Below, piece by piece: positions 46,601 through 58,600 of a DNA stretch of 64,000 bases. Made by a program: the position numbers and the translations under genes. How positions within the stretch are numbered: position 1 is the stretch's first letter; every line of letters starts with the position of its first letter. Origin of the DNA: Nematostella vectensis (lineage: Eukaryota; Cnidaria; Anthozoa; Actiniaria; Edwardsiidae). The stretch lies in the NCBI RefSeq assembly GCF_932526225.1, contig NC_064045.1:4350498-4414497 (forward strand). Direction: 5' to 3'. The notes beneath the pieces are model-generated. The model searched no databases. It was given only the letters and a program-made list of their open reading frames with translations, and had not been told where the DNA came from.

Positions 46601-49600
46601 AGCGGGACGACCGCGAAACTCCTCAAATACGTCACGGGGATGGCGTGACCCACCCTTTGCCAATATGGTGTCACGAAATCTGTAGGTACATAAAAAGTGA
46701 GAGAACTTAGGTAATAGAATATTTATATAATTTTATAAAGACTCTAGAGCCCGACCCTTGTGTGACGAACAGTGTGTGTGTGTGTGTGGGATCTTTATAG
46801 TGTCCTAAAAAATTCAGTGCAAATAAATAAAATATACACTTTTCAGCAGCGAACTAAATCCACTTTAATTGATGCTGTGATATTCAATCCCCCTACAATA
46901 CAAACGGTTCTTTTTCACTGCTAAATCATAAAATAATCTATTGATCATATTTTTAGAAAAAATTACAAAGCTAAATGTCGAAACAAAAATAACAACAATG
47001 CCCAGCGGCGTAGCCATTATTTTTAACAGGGGAAGGGGGGGGGGGGGGGGGGAAAGGCCCTTTTAATTCATTTTCTCCTGTTATTTAGATGATGTCTCAT
47101 ACATTTACTGTATTTTTAGCTGCTGGAAGGGCCGGGGGGGGGGGGGGGGGGGGTGGCGGGCCCCCTGGGCCACACCCTGTCTACGCCTCTGGCGTCACTC
47201 AAGACGGGCACAAAGACGTAGAAATCTCACCTTTCACCACGAATCATAAAGACGTAGAAATTTCACCTTTTACCACGAATCATAAAGACGTAGAAATCTC
47301 ACCTTTTACCACGAATCATAAAGACGTAGAAATCTCACCTTTTACCACGAATCATAAAGACGTAGAAATCTCACCTTTTACCACGAATCATAAAGACGTA
47401 GAAATCTCACCTTTTACCACGAATCATAAAGACGTAGAAATCTCACCTTTTACCACGAATCATAAAGACGTAGAAATCTCACCTTTTACTACGAATCATA
47501 AAGACGTAGAAATCTCACCTTTTACCACAAATCATAAACACGTAGAAATCTCATCTTTTACCACAAATCATAAAGACGTAGAAATCTCACCTTTTACCAC
47601 GAATCATAAAGACGTAGAAATCTCACCTTTTACCACGAATCATAAAGACGTGGAAATCTCACCTTTTACCACGAATCATAAAGACGTAGAAATCTCACCT
47701 TTTACCACGAATCATAAAGACGTAGAAATCTCACCTTTTACCACGAATCATAAAGACGTAGAAATCTCACCTTTTACCACGAATCATAAAGACGTAGAAA
47801 TCTCACCTTTTACCACGAATCATAAAGACGTAGAAATCTCACCTTTTACCACGAATCATAAAGACGTAGAAATCTCACCTTTTACCACGAATCATAAAGA
47901 CATAGAAATCTCACCTTTTACCACGAATCATAAAGACGTAGAAATCTCACCTTTTACCAACTTTCGCGAGTTCGTCCCTGTTGTCCAGTCCCTTTTCTTG
48001 GAACGCGCTGAACGCATCAGCAGACATCAGCTACGAGAACAAATGGAATCGAATGGGAATTCCTGGAAACACATAGCGTCGCGGATACGTAGAACAAGGG
48101 GGGGGGGGGGGGGGTACACCCCTGCTAACGATACGTTGTGCTGGCTTTCTTACGAATGGCACATAAAAGATAAGCAGTATACTTTTTATGTTCTCAATTT
48201 GGCGCGGAAATAAGTGATTATTCAAGATCCAGTTGTTTAATTTGTTTTCAAGTTTGTCACATTGGCAGCCACTTGTCATCTTTCTTATAACAATCTTCAA
48301 TCCTCGTTATAGGTATCAGTTCTAGACCCGCCCCACATCGACCGAACCATTAAAGCAAGTTAAAGCCGCATTTTCAACAGTTTACTTCCGGTCGATTACG
48401 TAACAATATCCGATGATTTTTAACGGAAAACGCGAAAAATATTTCAAAATATTGAAAGCAGAGATTCTATTGGAAGTTTCTTTGAGGATGTTATTGATAA
48501 TTTAGAGCGGATGGCCTGTTAAACATATCGAATTTTAATAGATTCTTTTGTCTTTTAACGGTTGAGGTTTCCGTCGGACCTCTGGAAGTAAACTGGTGAC
48601 AATGCGGCTTTAAATGACGGACGAAAGCAAGCTGGCCTTTTCCCGTTTACAAAATGTGCGCAACTCAACCTTTATATATAATTACCATCAATTATCAAAG
48701 TGCTACATAGGAAAAGGTTAAGCTTCAAATTTAAAGGGATTCGGATAGCCTCTTTCATTCATTTTGTTATATTCTTTTATATTTCTCACGAAATAAAATG
48801 ACAAAAAAATCAACCAAAAATACATAGCTTTACCTTTTGCTTACCAAAGTCAATAACTAAAATTGGCGGTGCAAACAGATTTCTCCAGCTTACCTCGGCC
48901 CACTTGTAAGAGTAGTATCCTGCAGCATACGAAGAGCTGAAGATGTGCAGGAATCCACAGGGAAACCGATCATTTGGGTGCGGCTTTATCACGGTGAACT
49001 CATCGGCGATCCGCCGTAGCACGGTAAGCCAGTGTTCGCGGCTATGGGGACATGGGGACAAATTGATTAAGCGAAAAGCGAAAAGGGGTTTTGAGAATGA
49101 AGGATTGATAAAGGAAATAAGGCTAAAGGCTATGTTTTCACTGCCGCGTCATAAACCATTCGACTGCACACAGAAGGAAATTGATTGGTTACGGTGGTAT
49201 AATAGACTTTCCGCTATTCCCAGACGAGAAATGGATTTCAATTGTCGGCGGTCGCACAACAACAAATTCGGCTATACATCTGGATGGTTATTTGGAATAA
49301 TTCCAATAACTCTAGTACTGTAGTATCACCTAATCCACCCCTATAAAAATGGCCGAGCGGGACATCATCTACAATCCCCCCCTCCCCTGGATGAACTGTG
49401 GAAACAAAGTTAACTGACATTAAGGAGAGGTCACCTGGCGTGTAGCTCCATATCGAGGGCGGAGAAGTAAAGCTGACGAAGCATCTGAGAACCAGCCATG
49501 TACTGACGAGCTAGAGGAGGAATCTAGCTTAGCAAATATTAAAGGGACAGAATAACTAAACATGCCTTGTACAGACGAGATAGTGAAAGGGAAATCTAGC

Positions 49601-52600
49601 TTAGCAAATATTAAAGGGACAGAACTACTAAACATGCCTTGTACAGACGAGATAGTGAAGGGGAAATCTAGCTTAGCAAATATGAAAGGGACAGAACTAC
49701 TAAACATGCCTTGTACAGACGAGATAGTGAAGGGGAAATCTAGCTTAGCAAATATTAAGGGACAGAACTACTAAACATGCCTTGTACAGACGAGATAGTG
49801 AAGGGGAAATCTAGCTTAGCAAATATGAAAGGGACAGAACTACTAAACATGCCTTGTACAGACGAGATAGTGAAGGGGAAATCTAGCTTAGCAAATATGA
49901 AAGGGACAGAACTACTAAACATGCCTTGTACAGACGAGATAGTGAAGGGGAAATCTAGCTTAGCAAATATGAAAGGGACAGAACTACTAAACATGCCTTG
50001 TACAGACGAGATAGTGAAGGGGAAATCTAGCTTAGCAAATATGAAAGGGACAGAACTACTAAACATGCCTTGTACAGACGAGATAGTGAAGGGGAAATCT
50101 AGCTTAGCAAATATTAAAGGGACAGAATAACTAAACATGCCTTGTACAGACGAGATAGAGAAGAGGAAATCTAGCTTAGCAAATATTAAAGGGACATAAT
50201 TTTTATAAACATTTAACTGCTCGATATTTCTCTGTGTGGCATTCTACTGTGTGATATTTTACTGCGCGACACAGGTGTATTTTTGGTAGGTCCCCCCCCT
50301 CTTTCTTGTCTAACACAGGGATCTCAATTCGTGGAATGTACCTTTGCAAACTTGCTTGAAGACGTCATCAGGGAGGGGATCGCCAGTTTGGTAATGACCG
50401 CTGATCAGATCCATTGTGGTCCTGTCGTAGACCCAGTTTTCCATAAACTGTGACGGGACCTCAACCTGTTATGCAGGTAAAAAAAAGCGTGTCAAGTAGG
50501 CTATGTAAACAGGTCAAACAAGTTGTGTGAACAAATCCATAGTGCTATGGAAAGAAGGTTTTAAAATTTTATGGACACGTAAAACTAGTTGTGGCGGGTA
50601 ACATAACAAAACATAATACATTTTCATTGATTACATTTTCATTGATGCTCACACTTTGCAAATAAAACATAAGGCCATGAACTGGACAAACACGAATCGG
50701 TGTGTAAATCGGCAAAAACACCCACTTATTATCGTTATCAGTCCAAGTAAAACGGGTAATTCGAAGAAAGAGGTTACAGAGGACTGCTAATATAAATCAC
50801 ACCATGCTTGCTGCGTGTCCTTACCGCATCCCACTCCACGTTATTGATGCCAGCTGCGTCTGAGTACGGGACTGTTGTCAACATGTGCTGAAGTCCGTGA
50901 CCGAACTTTGAAAAAATGCAGAAGACATTAGACAAAATGGACAAGAAAAAAATGGAGCCAGGAAAAATGGAGACACTATATATAAAGCCTTTATAATATT
51001 ATAAAAATTGGCTCGAATATCGCTAATTTTTCTTGTTAGCCAGCAATGCATACATTTTTCTTTTCTTTTGTTTTGTTTTTCTTTTTTTTTATTGGGGGGG
51101 GGGGGGGGGGGGGGCAGTATCTCCGATTCTGACTTCTAAATGGCTTGATGTGTTGCGTTCTAGTGAAGCCTTTGTTTGATTGCATTTTTGCATTAGGAAC
51201 GGCATATGGAAAACCACAAGATAAATATTGCCATGGACAATAATTTAGACAAAACACGAAGAGACTGTTTTACCTCGTGGAAAAGTGTTTCGACTTCACG
51301 AAAAGTCATCAGTGAAGGGGTTTTGCCATCCACGGACGGGGGAGACTGGTTACACACAAGGTACGCGACGGGTTTCCTGTGCAGCAGTATGCTCTTTCCT
51401 GGAGTCACAAACAAAGCATTGATAAGCCCCGTGTAAACAGCGCCTACAGCGGCTACCTTTGCTGGCACAGTCTCTCTCGGTTGATCCAAGGAAACAAAGG
51501 GAATAAGTTGAACAAAGAGCATTTTGGGAAATACACCGAATCATCAGCCGAGATGGTGTACAAGCTTGCGGTTCGAAATGCAGGGTATTAATGATTTAGT
51601 CAGACAGTCCAGTTTTGTCCCATCCTATCTTCGTAGCCTGCGCGCACTTTCATAAAAGGCATTTTAAAACCGGATTCATTTAGGCTCTATCTTTATGTCT
51701 CTTAACAGTTTGATCTGTGGCCAGCGTTCGTAAAAGTGTGCAGGGGACAATTACTTTGCATTCATATCTTTTCATTTCCATTAGTAATGTCCTCTGTATT
51801 TGTTGTCTGAAATGTGGGTGGATGACTGGAGACGGGTGGAAGGCACGGAGGGACAGGGGGAAGGCCCTCTTTTTTACATGCGCGCATTACATAAACCTAA
51901 ACATGTATCAAGTGTTACATGTATAAATGCATAATTACATAAATAAAATTAAAAATCAAATATAGCATTTATATAGCGCTTGTACAAACCATGTTCTAAG
52001 CGCTACACATTTAAAATCCTATCATTTATTGAAAGGAGATTCCTGGAAATTTGAGGAACACAAGCTTCTAGTAAGCTCACATACGTTCAACAAGTCAAAT
52101 TCAGGGCCGAGAAACAGAAAGATACTATCCATGTCTCGACCGGGAATCGAACCCGTTTCAGCAGAGGTGAGAGGCCCCATACGCTGACGCGCTAACACAC
52201 TGGGTCACCTGTGATTCCAACACATGCATAATTACAACAGGTAATGAAACAATGTGTAACGAAAATGCGCAAGGAAACAATGGGCAACTAACCTACACAC
52301 TGATCCATCCAGGCTCCCCCGCTCTTCTCCGCCGGCCGTGAATATGGATCCAAGAAGAACGAAGCCATGTGCTCATCTGAAATGAACAATGCATACCCAA
52401 ATAAGGGCAGCGTCATAACACCACCATGTGACGTCACCAAAACCATGTGTACAGATTTTATCATAGTATGTATCCACAAGAGTTTTTTTACTGTTTTCGT
52501 TGTAAATCTTGAAAAAGCGGACGTCTTTATGCCAAACCTCTGCTTCTCCATCAGCTGCCTGCAATCACAAGATATTAAAAACAAAATAACAATGATTTTT

Positions 52601-55600
52601 CCCCGCTAAACCATTGTAAAATAGGGAACCCTTGAGCCAACTGTCTCAAGCAGTGGTATAGCTCGAAAACTACAGACAAGCTGTAGAAAAACCTGGATGG
52701 TCTGCATTGGCGTGGTGTAGACAAGCTATAAATCAACACGGGTAAGAAAAAGTATGTTAAACGCCCCTGTGAAACAGAGTAATTGCGAATAGTAGTGTCA
52801 CAAGTGAGTTTAATTCATTCTCCCGTGTTTCCGATCTTCTCTGATAAAGATACTAAAGCGAAGGTCCCGTCTCTCCAAGCTGCACTACACTAACCTGAAC
52901 CAAGGGACGTAAAAGAACCACTGGGGACGCAATAAAACCCTCTGGCAGTGACCACCCCCAACTGTAACTGTGCTTACAATGCTTACTAACAATACACTCA
53001 AGGGGGTACTTGATTTGGAGCCTAGCTCTGTTGTGCCTTCCGCACCAGTATAACTGGAGGAAATTGAAAAAAAGGAATAAATAAAAAAATAAAAAAATAT
53101 ATAAATGGCCTTTCGAGAGTTAGCCCTTGCGCTGACGTTTCGAGCGTTGGGCTAACGCTACGTCAGCAAAACTACTCACAGAGACGTTCAACATACTTTT
53201 TCGACCTCGTGCTGATTTATAGCTTGTCTCAAGCAGTGTGCGGATTCAGTGATGGTTCCGTTGGTTCAATAGAACCACTCTTTCAACGGCAAAAGGATGA
53301 TTGTATGCTTAGGAGCAGTAAATTGAAAGCTCGGAGAACTTTGGTATAGTTTTTATAAATTAGACCACCCTTTAAATATTCTTGATCTATCTTTCATACT
53401 GTCCTACCTTAACTGAAACACCAAGGATCTCAGACGTCAGTTGAAAAAGGCCTTCCAAAACCCTATGAAATGGAGCAGGGGCTGTGGGTATTATTTATTT
53501 ATCTGTTATGAAATACAATAGTGACAATACCGAGAAACACACTTTCACTTATGCTGACAAACTTACCTTTCTAGTGGGAAATATGGCCTGAGTTGCTCAT
53601 CACTATAGCTGAGATATCAAAACTTTGTAAGTCTGAATGTTATACACCAATCTATCAGGAGCATTACATGATTCACAAGGCTTACTTAAATTCTTTTCGA
53701 CAAGTCTGCTGGCCTGCTCAAGTCTTACCTAAATAGATGTTGCCTCTGTTTCTCTGCCCAATAAGGGATGTCCCACAGCTGTAGCTTGCCAGAGAATCCA
53801 TTTTTGTCTGCGAACATCTTTCAAAAATGTGGTCGGAATAAATAAAAAATGACCACATTTCTAAGGCTATAAAGCCATGAAATACTGATAGTTTCCTATA
53901 GACATTCTGAACCTCGAGCTTAAGCACATAAGGTGACATAGGTCAGAAGAACTGTGTAGGAACTACATAATACAGGAAACTACAGAATAGTCTACGAAAA
54001 AAAAAATTGTGTCCCATGGAATGTTCTGTGTTCGGCAGCACCACCGAGGCCCAATCATGCTGTAAACTTGATATAGCATACACCTATTCCAAAAAACGTT
54101 GTCAGTGCAAACGGCAAATGCCAATTGACAAATGGCAGTTCTAGGACCGAAAGGGCCAATGGATCCCAAAATACTCAATCCAAATTTTACAAATTCAACA
54201 TAGTGTTCTGGCATCGCTCGAGTTTATTTTCCAACTATCACTGCTACCCATAAACACCTTTCGGTCGTAGAACTTTCATTTGGCAATTGCCATTCATGAC
54301 AACCTTTATTGAAATATGTATATCGCAATATTACACACAAAAATCACCTAGTAATAGGACATTCCAAGTTTGTGCGCACATCACCACTACCAGAATACAG
54401 CAGACACCTTTTTAAGCTTGCACTAAAGAAAGTGGCCGCACATACTTTTAGATGGAATGGCGTATTTAAATCTGATACTTGATTCAAAGTATCTTAAGAC
54501 AAAGATAGTTGTATATTTAAAGCTGTCCACTCACATGCATTAGGCAAGTGTCACAAGATTTTGGACCTCATCACAAGCCTTATTTTTGTGAGAATTTTCA
54601 CACATTCTCTATTTTCACCCGCATTGGCTTTTTTTAATATTTACCGTATTTCAACTGATTTCATAAGATTTTCATCAAATTATGTTGAAAGCTATGCATA
54701 TTCAATATAATGAGTACACAATGTATAATACCTGATATTTAAATAAAAAAATGACACAATTGACCAAAACTTACCTGCAGTTGTTTGATTTCCCATTCAG
54801 CAGCATTTTTACTCTTTGTCTTCAGCTCAGTGATATGGTTCCAGACATTTTCTGGGGTACCAGCCATTTTGGAGTCTAAAGAGAGATTGGCATAGTCCTT
54901 GAATCCAAGTAGTTCTGCCTTCTCCTGCCTCATAACAGATGTACAATAAAACATCAGGGTACAGTATCTTATAATGGTTAGGGGTTAAATTAGACGTACA
55001 ATAAAATATCAACGCCACACACTTACCTGAGTTCCCTGATTTCCTCAATAATTTTTGAGTTGTCAGTTTGTCCTGACGAAGCCTTGGAGATAAAGGCTTT
55101 GTACATCCGTTCCCTCAATTCCCGGTTCTCACTGACAAATACACAAATAAGTATGCTTATATAATTGGTGTGCTCCCCTTCAAGATATCCAGGCCATTTT
55201 GACCCAGGTTATTCACAGGCCATTTTGAACCATTTAAACCCGTGAAGAACATTTGAACTTTTTAGGGTTAATCACAGGTTTCTCACAGGAAAATCAGAGG
55301 GTTATTTTACAGGTTTCTCATAGGAAATTAAAAGGGTTATTCACAGGTTTTTGATAGGAAATTCTTAGCTTCTTCAGCATGTCTTAATAAGATAATCAGA
55401 AAAAATCTACCTGTATTTCATAAATGGTTCAAAGCAAGGCATGTCAAGGGTGAGTTTCCATGGGCCTGTGTCAGCATTAGCCTCCCTGTGAAAGAAAGTA
55501 TAAAACAACATTTTAATGATATTAACCAGGGGCATGATGGAGAGGGCTCCCATAAAACAGAGATTTCAACATGAAGGGATAGCAGCTTGGGTGTGGTCAA

Positions 55601-58600
55601 CAGTAATTCTGACCCCAAAGAGATAGCGCATTGGGTGTGGTGAAACCAGTTTTAATCCTAAGAGATAGCACCACCAATAGCTACTAACAAATAAGGATTA
55701 GGTTCTCAGGTGACTCGTGGTTTACTGAATTTTGGTGTTAGCCTGTGAACCCAAAGATATCTGAGCCGGTAGATTATCATTTCCTAAAAGATAGGAAGAT
55801 ATCTGAGCCGGTAGATTATCATTTCCTAAAAGATAGGAAGACCACCACTTTTTGGAGCGTCCCCACTGATTCTAAAATATCACAAGTGAAGAAAACTACA
55901 ACACAATGCTGTGTGACCAATGATTGTGGAAGATGTATAAATTTTCAATAAATAGCTGTGGCTGGTAATTCAAATGTTTTTAGAGGTTAGGCTTCAATAC
56001 ATATTTGTATTGGTTTTGGCATTTTCATAATCTAAGACTGCCTGTCACTCTGCTAATCTTTCTGTCTGTCTGTCTGTCCATCTTTCTGCCGTTTCTACTC
56101 TGTTCAATCTGCTGGAAGGCAGCTGCTCCTCCAAGCCCTCCAGTAGTATACAATAAATAGTATATGCAGTAGTATATATAGTATATGCAACAATTCTTAC
56201 CCCTTGTCGTCAGCAGTTAGCTGAAGAAATGATGGAGGCAGGCCTTGCATTTTCTCCTTATCATTCACAATTATAGAGAACTGCTTGATGGAGTCCAGTA
56301 CATTATTACTGTAAGGGAAAACAAAAGAGTTAAACATCTTTCATGCAGCACCATAGTAGCTCAACGCAAAGTCTCAAAACTTTTGCTTTTCACTCAACAG
56401 TAAAGATTGCCCCTTTTTAAAGCAGCGGTAGTTTACGTCAATTATTTTAAAATGAAAATGCAAAATAATATTTCAAAATTGTAAAAGCATTCTGTCACTG
56501 AAGTTTCTTTGCAGTGACTGATAATTCAGAATGGATGGCCTTTTAAATAAAGCAGATTTTAATAGATTCTTTTGTCTCTTGTTGGTTGACCTTTCTGTTG
56601 GCCCTCCGAAAGTTAACAAGTGCGATCGTGGCTTTAAAAATAAGGCCAATAATGCAGTTATTTCATATGCTCTTTGCAATATCGAGCCACACAAAGCATC
56701 AACCACCATTAGCTATATCATGCAAATATCTTTTGTATTAGTCTTTATTCATGGATGGTTATTTGGAATTCTTCTAGCAAACAAGTGGTATTGTATTTTT
56801 GACTGAATGTATAGCCAAGGTCAGGCACCGCGGGGGGGCTGGGGGTAAGGGGGATGCAGCCCCAACCATTTATGCGACAGAAACAAGTCAAATACTATGA
56901 TTTATTCCTTTTCAATATGATAATTCTTTCAATTCTCAGCCCCTCCACTCACTTTTAAACATACTCCATGGTCCCCGAAGGGGGGGGGGGGGGGGTGAAT
57001 AGGTTTGCGGATTGGCGGATTCGGCCCAGAAATGTTCACGGATTACGGATTTTGATCATTATTTCAGCGGATTGGCGGATTTTGGAAGTACGGCAGATCA
57101 TGGATCTCTTGACAATTCGGGCGCGGATTTTGGATTTTGACAGTCGAATTTCGGATTTCAAATTAATTTCAATCGATGCTATTGTTTATCTGTCAAACCA
57201 TCGGATCAAAAAATTCTGCTGACCCACAGATTTGCGCCGAAAATGTAGCGGATCTGCGGATTTACATACTCCTATTCACCCACACCCCCCCCCCCCCCCC
57301 CCGAAGGTTGCTGGCAAGTATTCAGTTCAACATCCTTGGGGACCCAGGGTATGGCAGACATCTGGGACACAGGGAGGGAGTGAGAAAGAACCTTGGGTCC
57401 TTGATCTCCATGATGCCCTGGGTCCCTGAGGATGTTAGTTCAACAACTGGATGCCATTGCTGAGTGAGACACTAACCTGAAGTTATTGCTAAGTTCAGCT
57501 AGCTTGAGTCTGATGTCATTGAATCTCTCCTTTTTCTCCCTTTCCAGACCAACACCCCCATTTCTGGCTGCACGCAACATGGACATAACAATTCTCCCTT
57601 GGCCTTCATCTAGTTGGGATTGCCTCTCCATTTTCTAAAACAAATAACTATTTATAAGCATTAAGGAGTACTTCCAGAGACAGCCACAGACCTCAAGATA
57701 TCTCTTAGGTTTTCTAGGCCCCTTATACACAATAACTTGATATTTTCATGAATGCACAAATGATTTTCTTTTAGTAATTGACTTAGTTCTTGTACACAAC
57801 CAGTTTGAGATACCCTAAGATATTGTGAGACCTACCAAAAGTACCTACAGGGATAGCACTAAGCAAATTTTATACCCCAAGAAATGGGACAATACAGTAC
57901 AGGGAAACAGTAAGTATTCAATTTTTTAGGGGAGTCACCTGGACCTTAAGCAAATGTACCTGAAGAACTGTGTATAGTGGCTTGCTCTGGGATACAAGGG
58001 TAGATGCCTTGACAACTGAAGGTTGTACCTAGAAGTAGAAAAGAATGCTCAATCCAGATATTTGGACAAGACACTATCACCATTTCAGTCTTTTGTAAAC
58101 AAATTAATCTTTAAACAATAGATGTATGATATGGACTTGAACCATGGACTTCAACAATGCCATACTTTACTTATAAGGATTGGTGTCACCGAGGGATCTC
58201 AGGGCACAACCAAGGGGTGTGGCCAGGAGGGGTCTACGGTGTAACCAGGAGGGGTCCAGGGTGTTACCAGGAGGGGTAGGGGGTGTGTCCAGGGGTTCCA
58301 GGTGTGCCCAAGGGGGGCTAAGAGTGTGGCCAGGAGAGCCAGGGTGTGGCCAGGGGGGTTCAGGGTGTGGCCAAGAGCGTTTTAATTACACTATTGGGGA
58401 TGAGCAGGAGCTTATAAGTAGGGGCATTCAACTTCCCCATATTCTGGTACTATATAGGTGTCACGGTGTTTCCTCAGGGTCAGGCTATTTTTAGATGCGT
58501 GGATGAGCCAATCAGATTTGACCTTTGTGATGACGTTTTGGCTGAGCTCAACTGCACGTGCAGTCCCAAACAAAATGCTATGTTCTCTCTTCAGTACTTT

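Noticed and set aside
47089..48213. 374-residue plus-strand repeat protein
   Set aside because: The 36-bp periodicity keeps the frame open; it is antisense to the peptidase exon 47951-48030 and starts in a poly-G run.
49420..50138. ORFs on both strands in the 72-bp array
   Set aside because: Frame-preserving repeat length; they lie in a peptidase intron and copy an exon edge.
52137..52210. Independent tRNA gene (minus strand)
   Set aside because: It has A and B boxes, but it is the head of a longer SINE bounded by a target duplication, and the cloverleaf arms do not pair convincingly by eye.
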